64,000 nucleotides of DNA, taken from the NCBI RefSeq assembly GCF_000633515.1, contig NZ_AYMP01000024.1, forward strand, positions 1 through 64,000, given 5' to 3'. The notes below the pieces were generated by a model. That model saw only the letters and a program-made list of their open reading frames with translations, ran no database searches and was not told the origin of the DNA. Positions 18,703 to 27,584 of the stretch are shown here, in pieces (within the stretch, counting starts at the first letter, position 1; each line of letters begins with the position of its first letter). The position numbers and the translations under genes were made by a program. Source of the stretch: Morganella morganii H1r (GTDB lineage: Bacteria > Pseudomonadota > Gammaproteobacteria > Enterobacterales > Enterobacteriaceae).

Positions 18703-18915
18703 ATGTCTGTTTTTAAATTAATGGCTACCATACTCGGTGTGGCAACGGTGGCGTTAGCCACGTACTGTGCCTGGCAGGCTGCTGCTGAGGCGGCAGACAA
18801 AGAGGATGCCACCGCAGCGGAAAAACTGGCGGCCGGGCTCAGTGCGGCGCTGGCCTGCTCAGCCGTGCCGGGCGGTACCCTTGACCGTCTGCTGGGTCGG
18901 CTCTTTCCCCGCTGA
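18703..18915 (+). CDS. Small single-span membrane protein
   Basis: A 70-residue protein with one N-terminal membrane helix (KLMATILGVATVALATYCAW), an acidic/Ala stretch (AAEAADKEDATAAEKLAAG) and a basic C-terminus. AAGGA stands 7 nt before the ATG and codon use matches its neighbours, so I think it is real. It ends the YaaW-WYL-lipoprotein cassette and is followed by a terminator. No family recognised. Confidence 0.6.
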   Translation: MSVFKLMATILGVATVALATYCAWQAAAEAADKEDATAAEKLAAGLSAALACSAVPGGTLDRLLGRLFPR

Positions 18916-18950
18916 CCTGTACGGCATACTGGTTTATCACATCACCCCTG

Positions 18951-18981
18951 ACGGCAGACGTTCACAGTCTGCCGTTTTTTT
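18951..18981 (+). terminator. Rho-independent terminator
   Basis: A 9-bp stem (18951-18959 with 18967-18975) followed by a run of Ts. It closes the YaaW to small-membrane-protein cassette. Confidence 0.8.
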
Positions 18982-19042
18982 ATGCGCCATTCACAAATCA
19001 GTAACCCACTATTTTTACCCCTAAATACAAAGGAGTTTCACG

Positions 19043-19483
19043 ATGACGTTATCAGCACTTCTGCCGCAGGAGCCCGCAACCATCAAAAGCAATCTGGTTC
19101 ATCACCGGGGCAGAGACACATTCTGGCGGTTTTATTTCAGCAGCGTACCGGGCTGGCAGCACCTGGAAGGCGATATTTTTAAGATGATGGATAATCTGTG
19201 TGACATTTATCACGGTGCCTTCTGGGAATTCAGCATGCTCACCAACGGCGGCGCATTTATCTGGCCTGACATGATTGAAATGTCACTCCCGATGGTTAAC
19301 CCGCATAACGGCAATGACGCGGAACTGAGCCCCGAAGCGGCCGGTATCGCGGTATGCCTCATCACTTACAGTCTCTGGTCATTTAAAACTGAAAGTCCGG
19401 AGATGGTGGAGTATTTTTATCAGTTGCGGGACTACGCCCTGCAGCATGAGGAGTGTGCCGCTATTTTCCGTCTTATCGATTAA
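19043..19483 (+). CDS. klcA: ArdB/KlcA antirestriction protein
   Basis: A 146-residue protein of the ArdB/KlcA/YafX family: RDTFWRFYFSSVPGWQHLEG, then GAFWEFSMLTNGGAFIWPDM and AAGIAVCLITYSLWSF are characteristic. These proteins protect incoming mobile DNA from type I restriction enzymes without acting as DNA mimics. AAGGAG is well placed before the ATG. In E. coli CP4-type islands the same gene stands near yafZ and the CbeA-CbtA pair; here it is followed 14 nt later by a CbtA-type toxin. Confidence 0.92.
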   Translation: MTLSALLPQEPATIKSNLVHHRGRDTFWRFYFSSVPGWQHLEGDIFKMMDNLCDIYHGAFWEFSMLTNGGAFIWPDMIEMSLPMVNPHNGNDAELSPEAAGIAVCLITYSLWSFKTESPEMVEYFYQLRDYALQHEECAAIFRLID

Positions 19484-19497
19484 CCGGGAGCTACGCC

Positions 19498-19812
19498 ATG
19501 AACAATACAGCAGTACCCGCGTCACCGGCGGCAGTCTGGCAGACACTGTTGACTTACCTGCTGCAACAGCACTACGGCCTCACTCTGAACGACACGGAAT
19601 TCAGTGATGAGCGCGTGATTGAGGCCTGCCTCAGCCGGGGGATGTCGTTGTGTGAGGCACTGAATGCCTTTGCGGAGAAATACGCCCTGGTCCGCACTGA
19701 CCGGCGCAACAACGGTATCACTGAGTTGTCACACAGTATCACTGCGACCGATATTCTGCGGGCACGGAAAGCAACCGGTCTGATAACACTCCGCAGACAC
19801 TGCACCGTATAA
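19498..19812 (+). CDS. cbtA: CbtA/YkfI-type toxin, antitoxin not found
   Basis: A 104-residue protein matching the YeeV/YkfI/YpjF (CbtA) toxins: VWQTLLTYLLQQHYGLTLND, ERVIEACLSRGMSLCEALN, AEKYALVRTD and TDILRARKATGLI are the family blocks. CbtA blocks MreB and FtsZ polymerisation in the type IV TA system. The ATG at 19498 is preferred (GGGAG 7 nt upstream); the frame is open further back inside klcA. In E. coli islands the CbeA antitoxin gene lies immediately upstream; here that place is taken by klcA and I find no CbeA-like frame nearby. Unless the antitoxin is encoded elsewhere, the toxin is orphaned or attenuated. Confidence 0.88.
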   Translation: MNNTAVPASPAAVWQTLLTYLLQQHYGLTLNDTEFSDERVIEACLSRGMSLCEALNAFAEKYALVRTDRRNNGITELSHSITATDILRARKATGLITLRRHCTV

Positions 19813-19915
19813 AAAGCCCGTTCCCGTACCCCATCTTAGCTCTTTTTTTATCCCGTTCAGTCCCGGCTTTTATCTGACGCCCCTTTTACCCGTTTAATTT
19901 TACCGGAGAATGACT

Positions 19916-20752
19916 ATGACCCGTTTAGCCTCGCGCTTCGGCAGGGCGAATATTATTCGTCGTGACCGCCCGTTAACCACCGAAGAATTATACTGCACTG
20001 TACCCAGTGTCTTTTCAGCGGAAAAACATAAATCCCGCAGTGACCGTTACACCTATATTCCCACCATTACCCTGCTTGAGAGCCTGCAACAAGAAGGCTT
20101 TTACCCGTTCTTTGCCTGTCAGACCCGAGTCCGTGATGACAGCCGCCGGGAGCACACCAAACATATGCTGCGCCTTCGCCGTCATAACCAGATCACCGGC
20201 GTCCAGGTACCGGAAATTATTCTGTTAAACAGCCACGACGGCACCAGCAGTTATCAGATGCTGCCGGGATTATTTCGTGCGGTTTGTGAGAACGGGCTGG
20301 TCTGCGGTGATACCTTTGGTGAGGTCAGAGTGCCCCATAAAGGTAATGTCGTCGATAAAGTGATTGAAGGCGCGTATGAAGTACTGGAAACGTTTGATGC
20401 GATGGCTGAAAAACGCGAACAGATGCAGTCTCTGTTGTTACCACCACCGGCACAGCAGGCGCTGGCGCATGCCGCTATCACGTACCGGTTCGGGGATGAC
20501 CACCAGCCGGTCACAGAAGAACAGGTGCTGCAACCCCGCCGGTGGGAAGATAAGAAGGATGACCTGTGGACAGTGTACCAGCGTTTGCAGGAAAACCTGA
20601 TTAAAGGCGGACTGTCCGGACGTACAGCCAAAGGGAAACGATCACACACCCGGGCAGTGACCGGTATCGATGGTGATATCCGTCTGAACAAAGCGTTGTG
20701 GGTGATGACAGAGAAAATGTATGAACACTTCATTGATCGTCGGCAAATCTGA
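19916..20752 (+). CDS. yafZ: YafZ/YfjQ family DUF932 protein
   Basis: A 278-residue DUF932 protein very close to E. coli YafZ/YfjQ of CP4-type islands: MTRLASRFGRANIIRRDRPL, ERYTYIPT-like RYTYIPTITLLESLQ, FFACQTRVRD, PEIILLNSHDGTSSYQMLPG and NLIKGGLSGRTAKGKRSHTR. The ATG at 19916 was chosen because GGAGA lies 6 nt ahead; the ATG at 19910 abuts it. The molecular function is not established; a role in element maintenance or replication has been suggested by context only. Last gene before the island boundary. Confidence 0.92.
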   Translation: MTRLASRFGRANIIRRDRPLTTEELYCTVPSVFSAEKHKSRSDRYTYIPTITLLESLQQEGFYPFFACQTRVRDDSRREHTKHMLRLRRHNQITGVQVPEIILLNSHDGTSSYQMLPGLFRAVCENGLVCGDTFGEVRVPHKGNVVDKVIEGAYEVLETFDAMAEKREQMQSLLLPPPAQQALAHAAITYRFGDDHQPVTEEQVLQPRRWEDKKDDLWTVYQRLQENLIKGGLSGRTAKGKRSHTRAVTGIDGDIRLNKALWVMTEKMYEHFIDRRQI

Positions 20753-20992
20753 GTAAATGCTCAGATATGAAAAAATAAGCAACAATACATAATCATTTAA
20801 AGGAGGTAAAATCACCCTGTGATACCCTTTTAATACCTCAGGCTGACTGATAGGATTTATACTATTAACCCTGCTGTTATGCTGTTTTTGGTCCTTCATC
20901 ACTGTATGATCCCGGACCGAGGGTACAAATGAGGGTATAAATATAATCACATCAAAAATTAAATTTAAAAACCAAAAAGATATGCAATGAAA
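20753..20992. other. Island right end, gene-free
   Basis: About 240 bp of AT-rich DNA between the yafZ stop and the tRNA-Phe-like att sequence. No gene seen. Confidence 0.4.
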
Positions 20993-21013
20993 TCGATTTC
21001 GAGTCCGGCACCA
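20993..21013 (+). other. Attachment site: tRNA-Phe 3' end copy
   Basis: The sequence TTTCGAGTCCGGCACCA resembles the 3' end of enterobacterial tRNA-Phe (TTCCGAGTCCGGGCACCA) with one substitution and one missing G. No complete tRNA is present here. It lies just beyond the last island gene and is followed by a hairpin-T-tract of the kind found after tRNA genes. Such a partial copy is the mark left at the distal end of an element integrated in a tRNA gene, so I read it as attR, with the intact tRNA-Phe and integrase 5' end expected left of the window. Confidence 0.7.
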
Positions 21014-21021
21014 CTATTCAT

Positions 21022-21050
21022 AAGGCCTCGCTGAAAAGCGGGGCTTTTTC
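21022..21050 (+). terminator. tRNA-type Rho-independent terminator
   Basis: GCCTCGCT-GAAA-AGCGGGGC stem (8 bp with one wobble) followed by TTTTT. It is probably the original tRNA-Phe terminator now displaced to the far side of the island. Confidence 0.75.
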
Positions 21051-21206
21051 CTTTTCTGGTTACGGTAGATTTCTGGTCGTTGCTGTTAAAGGCATCTGTA
21101 CCCTCTCATAAGCCTGTCTCTTATTTACTTTGTATGTAAGCACACCCGCTTCAGTTCCACACACTTTTTGAGATTTCGTTATTTTTGATCTCATCCCTTT
21201 CTTCAG

Positions 21207-21400
21207 TACCGATTGTTTCCGGAAGATACGGCTGTCCTGATTGAGCGTCATGATGCACATTTCCGGCGGATCAGAAAGTGATACCAGGTTTTGTTGCCAT
21301 CGGTATTGCACTGTGCAGCGGAGGCCAGCCCCCGCTGCACAGTGCGGACGTTGACGCCTTCACGGGTCAATGACCTTTTTTGGGGATCTTCAGCAAACAT
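21207..21400 (-). pseudogene. vgrG remnant (copy 2)
   Basis: Downstream of the second hcp lies a wrecked vgrG. It begins with GAGMFAEDPQK like the intact gene, then jumps straight to VNVRTVQRGLASAAQCNTDG and TWYHFLIR, an internal loss of well over 100 codons. It then changes frame and continues PEMCIMTLNQDSRIFRKQSV before similarity ends. At least one deletion, one frameshift and a 3' truncation separate it from the vgrG at 7340-9451. Confidence 0.85.
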
Positions 21401-21470
21401 ACCGGCTCCGGAACTGCTCAGGCAGGAACACCACACATCCCCGGAGAAATATGCGGTGTCAGTGAGCACA

Positions 21471-21989
21471 TTACGCTTCGATTGGTGCGCGCCAGTCATC
21501 AGCACCGGAGGTGCCTGCGACGGTGTGTTCCCAGCTGATTTTGCGGCAGGACAGCGAGACTTCAATCAGCTGCGTGTAATCCGTTTTTTGCGGATCCTGA
21601 CAGTGCGGCATTTTGCAGTCGATGTTGACGATAGTGGCATCTTCCAGTGCGGTGGTGAAGAAGTGCTCCTGCTTACCCTCAACAGACGTGCGGTACCATT
21701 TCAGTTGTACCTTAGGCAGCATCTCACCGGCTGCCAGGGCGTTGTACAGCAGCGGAACCGCTTTGTTCAGCGCGACCGTGAATTTAAACGGACAGTGTGC
21801 ACGCTGACCGGATGGCTGACCGGACTGCGGATCAGTCGGAACCGTCACAACATGGTCAAACTGCTGCACCAGCATTTCATCTTCATGGCCCTGCACGTAG
21901 ATATTGCCGACAGATTCAGCGGTAAAGGCACCGGCAGTGATGTTGCCCTGGCTTTTACCTTCGATGGAGATATAACATGGAGTTGGCAT
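21471..21989 (-). CDS. hcp: T6SS tube protein Hcp (copy 2)
   Basis: 172 residues, identical to the first Hcp except for eight substitutions: Q10E, T13S, I47V, R66C, S114A, E134Q, Y148C and D152S. Two of these create new cysteines. The start ATG at 21989 and the ribosome-binding region are conserved with copy 1, and the shared 26-bp upstream element is present. Its downstream vgrG is destroyed, so it is an orphan tube gene that could still feed the same T6SS. It lies outside the island boundary, whereas copy 1 lies inside. Confidence 0.94.
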   Translation of the reverse strand: MPTPCYISIEGKSQGNITAGAFTAESVGNIYVQGHEDEMLVQQFDHVVTVPTDPQSGQPSGQRAHCPFKFTVALNKAVPLLYNALAAGEMLPKVQLKWYRTSVEGKQEHFFTTALEDATIVNIDCKMPHCQDPQKTDYTQLIEVSLSCRKISWEHTVAGTSGADDWRAPIEA

Positions 21990-22454
21990 GATCAAATTCC
22001 TTATTTATTAACGGGTAACAGGTGATTACCTGACGAGTAACTTCGTCCTCAGCCAGTGCGCATGGTGATAATGCTGAATCATAAATTTTACTTACCACTC
22101 TGTAAAGACCGGAGAAAGGTCTGCATCTCTCAGGAGCAGTTACTTAAATTAAAATCGTTGCAAAAACAGGATATTTAACTTTTATAAATGATAAATTAAG
22201 ATTTACTCAGCGTAATAAACCGGATAAAAAACAAACAAATACCCATATTTATTAAAAAAATCACATAATATGCTGTAAATAATAAGAAAATTGTCATTTT
22301 TTCAGGTCATGTAAAAGAACCCTGTATTTTCCATGCTGAAACTCAGACTATAAATAGATAAAATCATCGTCCGTAAAGTGAAAATTCCATTCCGGCAGCG
22401 TGCCTGGCCAGTTCAGCGACCACAACCGCCATAATTGATGACGGCCATCTGCTA
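21990..22454. other. hcp copy 2 upstream region
   Basis: AT-rich and gene-free. The first ~190 bp align with the region upstream of hcp copy 1. No reading frame supported. Confidence 0.4.
22149..22174 (-). promoter_or_regulatory. Conserved 26-bp element upstream of hcp copy 2
   Basis: Exact match to 10206-10231 at the same spacing from the start codon. The TATACA-like -10 candidate seen at copy 1 is not conserved here, so strength may differ. Confidence 0.5.
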
Positions 22455-23760
22455 TTACGTTAATTTCCTTCTCATCTTTTTATTATCTGATGCAGTCGTA
22501 TTAAATCTGCTGAGACCTCCGGTATTATATACAATATTGATACTGCTTTTATTATTATTCAGGTCTAAACGATATTGTATATAGTTTTCCACCAGTGCCA
22601 ACTTGTCCGGATTTTTTCGCTTAGCGTATCGTTTTCTTTTTAAAAATAATAAAAAACAAATAATGGCAGGAAGAGAAATACTCATAAAAAATGAAAGGAT
22701 AACCCCGGTAAAACCCGTTTCCAAATATAATAAAATTATCAGGCAAGGCATAAATATAATAAAAAACATAAGTATTACTGATGCTAATATCGATTTCGTC
22801 GCTATTTCACTGTAATCAATATGTCTGTTCGACCTGAACAGATAGGCAGATTTATCAGTATGATTATAAAGACCTATTATCTGATTATTGTCAACATTAC
22901 TGATCACTTCAACTTTATCATTCACCGCAACAAAAAAAGGATGCTCTATTTTCGTTAATACTTCTCCGAACCGATAACTATGATGAGTTTTACAATAAAA
23001 GTCACTGTAACCATCACTAATCAAAAAATAATTGTTTGGTATCTTAACTGTTCTTCTGACGTTATTAACCCTCAAACTGGTAACATTCATATTACTCTGT
23101 ATTTGTATTTCATCAACATCTAACCACCTGACGCTAAGCCCGATGCTTTCAGCTCTCTTATTAATAAGTTCATAGTTATCGACTGAAAACAGTTTTTTTG
23201 GTCTTTCGAATGAAAACAGACTGATAAATAAAAATATTTTTTCCTCATATTTTTTTATCAGAAAAAGGTTTACCCATAATATTTCTCTCCCTCTGATAAA
23301 TCTCAACTGATTCATTTAAAGGAGATATTGCAAGCATAACTAATTCTTTTGCAAAAAAGATATTAATCCAAAGTGAAAACAGAAACAACAGCCCGATAAA
23401 GATTGAATCCGCACCACAAATAACCATCAAAAGGCTCACAGCCATAGATAATGAACCGTAAGCCAGGTATTTAAGTAAATTCTGACTTTCATCATATTTT
23501 TTTTCGGGCACTAACTCATTATTTTCGTCTTTTATAGCCCAATGCAGCCAATAGCCGCCATTATTTAACAGGTGTCCGGCTGCGATAATGTCATCTCCGG
23601 GCACTAACTGATTAAGAAAATCATCGGTATTATCAAATTGTGAATAACAAAAAAAGAAAATTTTTTCTGATGTGATAATACGGACAATCATATCTTTGTA
23701 AACAGGCTGCAGATCATAACGAATAAAATAAGCACTTATTCTTTCGGGTTTCATCAGCAT
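22455..23760 (-). pseudogene. Four-helix membrane protein gene split by an A7 frameshift
   Basis: Two overlapping frames are best read as one gene. The first (23245-23760) gives ISAYFIRYDLQPVYKDMIVR and two membrane helices, then stops just after SDKK. The second (from 22455) continues with YEEKIFLFISLFSFERPKKL, a soluble part of ~170 residues and two more helices (ILASVILMFFIIFMPCLIIL and the next). The change of frame falls in a run of seven As (23250-23256). With six As the reading becomes continuous, SDKKYEEK, giving a 434-residue protein. The ATG of the second frame (23315) is in the wrong register and has no special signal. No family recognised; it lies upstream of the orphan hcp on the same strand. 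Mutation, phase variation or a sequencing error are all possible. Confidence 0.7.
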
Positions 23761-23897
23761 TAAATTTGTTCTCTTAAATCATGTTGATACGATAACCTAA
23801 CACATTTAGCTTAAATTAAACAAAGCTATAACATTATCTTACTGATTAAATCAAAATAATAAAATCCAAATAAAATAACGACAAACATTATAAGGGA

Positions 23898-24956
23898 TTA
23901 ATGTGGCTGCATCTGTAATAATAACTCATCAAGCCGTTTAATCACTAATGTACTGGCTTGTTCCATATTGTTTAAACTGATATTCATCCGTTCGTCATCG
24001 CCTGATCTGAATGCCAGTAACGCCTCCCGGCCGGAACGGTGTACTTTTTCATGAGGTACCTCAAGCTCAGAAAAACAACTGAGGTGTGAGAATTTATGCC
24101 CTTCCTCACCATAAAACCATTTCCCTAAACGACAATCGGTATGACTGTTAACTTCAGAGGTTTCATCGCGGTTAAAAATTAATTCATACACTTTAATCTT
24201 CCAGATCACATGATCTAATTTGACTGTATTAAGAAATTGCTGGGTAGCAATGAAACGAATAATTTCCTGCATATGAGCAGAAAGTTCAATGGTCTGCTGT
24301 AACATTATACAGGCCTGTTCTGTCGCATAGCGAATATCATTAATAGACTGATAATTTTTCTCCGCACTGGTACTGATGCTTTTTGCATGCTGATTAATAT
24401 CCAGTGTTAATGCCGTAATATTCTTTGCCTGAAATTGAATGCCTGACGACAATTGTTTAATTTCTTTTGCAATCACCGAAAATCCGGCACCTCTTCCGCC
24501 GACATGAGCAGATTCAATAGCTGAATTTATTGCCAGCAAATTTGTTTGTCTTGAAAGGCTATTTATTTCATCAATATTGCTATTTATGCCACCAAGTACA
24601 GAAATAAGCTCATCAACATAGATAATATTTTCACTGGTGTGTTGCTCAATACGATGCACTAATTCAGAGAGCTGATTCATCTCCTGTCTGACACTTTCAT
24701 TCTTCTGATTAAGTTCATCAACAGTAACCAATTCCTTCATCAAGCGCTGGCTGGAATTAAGTAATGAATCACGAATAATTTCTACCGCACTGATACCGGA
24801 AATTAAATGCTGACACAACAGCTTATCATTGGATTTCTCAGCTATATCAGTGGCTGATATTTCCGTGCTGATAGTATTTGATACTACGTCTGTTATTTCT
24901 TGCTGAGACGGTTGTTTGCGCTTATTTTTAAACCACTGCTTTAGTTTTTTACGCAT
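23898..24956 (-). CDS. Soluble chemoreceptor-like protein with CZB zinc domain
   Basis: A 352-residue cytoplasmic protein without membrane segments. A helical signalling part has an MCP-like hairpin (LAINSAIESAHVGGRGAGFS, ~141-160). The C-terminal ~100 residues are a chemoreceptor zinc-binding (CZB) domain with the expected ligands: LDHVIWK (His249), HTDCRLGKW (Cys275) and PHEKVH (His302, His306). Overall it resembles Helicobacter TlpD, a soluble CZB receptor for oxidants. The hairpin tip departs from the MCP consensus ([16 protein letters not shown] in the neighbouring receptor), so coupling to CheA/CheW is uncertain. A GGAC site precedes the ATG. Divergent from the transmembrane receptor at 25682. 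Confidence 0.85.
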   Translation of the reverse strand: MRKKLKQWFKNKRKQPSQQEITDVVSNTISTEISATDIAEKSNDKLLCQHLISGISAVEIIRDSLLNSSQRLMKELVTVDELNQKNESVRQEMNQLSELVHRIEQHTSENIIYVDELISVLGGINSNIDEINSLSRQTNLLAINSAIESAHVGGRGAGFSVIAKEIKQLSSGIQFQAKNITALTLDINQHAKSISTSAEKNYQSINDIRYATEQACIMLQQTIELSAHMQEIIRFIATQQFLNTVKLDHVIWKIKVYELIFNRDETSEVNSHTDCRLGKWFYGEEGHKFSHLSCFSELEVPHEKVHRSGREALLAFRSGDDERMNISLNNMEQASTLVIKRLDELLLQMQPH

Positions 24957-25681
24957 TATATAAGTCCTTTTCTCTGTTGTTCATCATTAATGCTGCCAGC
25001 CAGCCTGAACATTATCATATCATCTGACGTGAGTAATGATGTATATGAATCCAGTGTTAATTATGATGGTACGCAGATTTTATTGCTGCCACGGCGTTAT
25101 TTTTTACACCATATTGCTTTATCTGTTTCTGTTTCAGATTTACATCAACATGCATTTATTCTTATTATGCGTATTTTGATAAAAATTCTCATTCACTTTC
25201 AGGGATCCCTTGGTTACATTTTGCATACAGTGTCATATCCGGAATACAATCCTTCCCTGATGACACTCGGGCCTTTTATATTGTAACGTTATATTCTTAC
25301 CCAAATTAAGAGTACAAGCTGATTTATCCGGATAACAAAAATAACTATTTGAATTTAAAGTCCAACTCGCTTTATCACATCAATAATAACGATCAAATAT
25401 ATACATATTAATAGTCAAAACCTATCGCAAATCCTGATTTCGATCGTTTTAAACGATTGGATTGAGTAGCGAAAAACATTTTTAATTGATTAATATAATC
25501 AACCTGATATGTGTATTTTTCTTATTTATGTAATAAAAAGAGGAACCGTAAAAAAGGACGGTATCACTATGCCGCCCCGGCAGAATACGTCTATTCTTTT
25601 TCCGGCATAAAAGAGTTAAAGCCTCCCTTTGTGGCTGGTATTGGATTTCATAAAAAATACACTCAATAAAGAGAGAAATAA
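24957..25681. other. Divergent promoter region of two receptor genes
   Basis: About 725 bp of AT-rich DNA. A 7-bp palindrome with a one-base centre (25443-25457, ATCGTTTTAAACGAT) could be an operator. I looked for a FliA-type promoter before 25682 and found only a poor match. The frame at 24990-25286 has no coding character. Confidence 0.35.
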
Positions 25682-27313
25682 ATGCTTAGCCGTTTAAAAA
25701 TAACAACTATGCTGACTGCAACCCTGCTTATATTCTGTGTATTGCAACTATTAACAAGTGGTTTGTATTTTAATACTGTAGAAAGAGGAGCAACTTCTTT
25801 CCATCAGGTGCTCAGTCTGAATGAACGCAATGTTCTGCTATCCAATGTCTGGTCGAATTTTTCACAAGCCAGGTTAAACCTCAGCCGGGCACTTATTTCC
25901 GGTCGGAGCGAAAATGAAATAGATTCACTCTTAAACAGCGCCATTAAAAACCTGAAAGACGTTGAAGGTGACTGGGAAAAATTTAATTCCACACCCAATT
26001 TACATGGTCAGATAAGAACAAATCTGGAAGACAGCTATAACACCTACTATACAACCATTATCGAACTTATACAGTTAATACGAAATCGTGATTTAAATAC
26101 GGCAATATTACAGGACACTCAAACCAGTCAGGATGCTTATCTGAAGCATTACGATACATACAGCCATAAAAATAACGATATTATTGCACAAACAATCAAA
26201 GAAGATGATAAAGCCGACCGTCAGTCAATATGGATACTGATTACCGTACTCTGTATAACCCTGCTTATTGTGATTGGTATATGGTCAGGCCTTAAGCGCA
26301 TACTGATTACACCGCTGAATAACGTGCTTGACAACATCCGGCATATTGCCGGGGGAGACCTGACCAGAACCATTGATATGACCGGTTGTGATGAAGTCAA
26401 TAAACTGGCGGATACTCTGCGCTATATGCAGGGTGAACTCGCCGGGACAGTCAGTAATGTCCGTGACGGGGTCAATGCAATTTACAACGGCGCCAGTGAA
26501 ATTGCAGCCGGGAATAACGATCTGTCTTCGCGGACGGAACAACAGGCTGCCTCTCTCGAAGAAACGGCTGCCAGCATGGAAGAACTGACAGCGACCGTGC
26601 GCCAGAATGCCGATAACGCCCGTCAGGCAAGCCACCTGGCATTAACCGCTTCTGAAACCGCAGAGCGCGGCGGGAAAGTGGTGGATGATGTCGTGGATAC
26701 CATGCGCGGTATCGGCGACAGCTCGAAGAAAATTGCCGATATCATCAGTGTGATCGACGGTATCGCGTTCCAGACCAATATTCTGGCACTGAATGCGGCC
26801 GTGGAAGCCGCCCGTGCCGGTGAGCAGGGGCGCGGATTTGCCGTCGTCGCCGGCGAGGTGCGTAATCTGGCCCAGCGCAGTGCGCAGGCCGCCCGGGAAA
26901 TCAAAACCCTGATCGAGGATTCGGTCGGCAGAGTCGATACCGGTGCGGTACTGGTTGAGCGTGCCGGTGAGACGATGAATGAAATTGTCAGCGCTGTCAC
27001 CCGCGTTACCGATATTATGAGTGAGATTGCTTCTGCTTCGGATGAGCAAAGCCGCGGAATAGACCAGATTGGTGTGGCAGTGACAGAAATGGACAAAGTC
27101 ACCCAGCAGAATGCGGCGTTAGTCGAGCAATCGGCAGCCGCTGCCGCATCACTTGAAGATCAGGCGGGTAAACTGACTCAGGCAGTGTCTGTATTTCATA
27201 TACAGGCCGGAAAAGTGACGGCAGGCACGAAAACCAGCACTATCGTGCCGCTGCAATCCCCTGCCCTTAAAAAACCAACAAATAATTCCGATGATGACTG
27301 GGAAACCTTTTAA
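25682..27313 (+). CDS. Methyl-accepting chemotaxis protein, Tar/Tsr type
   Basis: A 543-residue transmembrane receptor. TM1 is near residues 10-30 and TM2 near 184-204 ([20 protein letters not shown]). The four-helix ligand-binding domain between them is of the Tar type. A HAMP domain follows (~205-257), then methylation helices and the invariant hairpin ([20 protein letters not shown], then [20 protein letters not shown]). The C-terminus DDDWETF carries the CheR/CheB-binding pentapeptide, so this is a high-abundance, self-adapting receptor. Its ligand cannot be told from sequence. The C-terminal half is much more GC-rich than the sensor half, as expected for a conserved signalling module joined to a variable sensor. 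A terminator follows at 27391. Confidence 0.95.
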   Translation: MLSRLKITTMLTATLLIFCVLQLLTSGLYFNTVERGATSFHQVLSLNERNVLLSNVWSNFSQARLNLSRALISGRSENEIDSLLNSAIKNLKDVEGDWEKFNSTPNLHGQIRTNLEDSYNTYYTTIIELIQLIRNRDLNTAILQDTQTSQDAYLKHYDTYSHKNNDIIAQTIKEDDKADRQSIWILITVLCITLLIVIGIWSGLKRILITPLNNVLDNIRHIAGGDLTRTIDMTGCDEVNKLADTLRYMQGELAGTVSNVRDGVNAIYNGASEIAAGNNDLSSRTEQQAASLEETAASMEELTATVRQNADNARQASHLALTASETAERGGKVVDDVVDTMRGIGDSSKKIADIISVIDGIAFQTNILALNAAVEAARAGEQGRGFAVVAGEVRNLAQRSAQAAREIKTLIEDSVGRVDTGAVLVERAGETMNEIVSAVTRVTDIMSEIASASDEQSRGIDQIGVAVTEMDKVTQQNAALVEQSAAAAASLEDQAGKLTQAVSVFHIQAGKVTAGTKTSTIVPLQSPALKKPTNNSDDDWETF

Positions 27314-27390
27314 TGTCTGCAAACTAAAATAAAAAAACGGAATTCTTGCTTCATTACACCCGGCGCCGTTGAATTAGGTTTACCTCTTTT

Positions 27391-27417
27391 GCCCATGCTT
27401 CATGGGCTTTTTTTTAA
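27391..27417 (+). terminator. Rho-independent terminator after chemoreceptor gene
   Basis: GCCCATG-CTT-CATGGGC stem followed by eight or more Ts. Confidence 0.88.
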
Positions 27418-27443
27418 ATCTGCCCCGTCCTGAATAGCGTTGA

Positions 27444-27584
<141 letters not shown>

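Noticed and set aside
20993-21050. Complete tRNA gene
   Set aside because: Only the 3' end sequence is present; upstream bases cannot form the acceptor, D and anticodon arms.
23245-23315. Programmed -1 ribosomal frameshift at the A7 run
   Set aside because: The register does not fit a -1 slip: the frames join by skipping one A (+1), and a -1 shift leads elsewhere.
24990-25286. 98-codon frame between the two receptor genes
   Set aside because: No ribosome-binding site, no homology features, AT-rich; better seen as promoter DNA.
25600-25660. FliA (sigma-28) promoter before the chemoreceptor
   Set aside because: TTAAAG is present but the -10 half differs at most positions from GCCGATAA.
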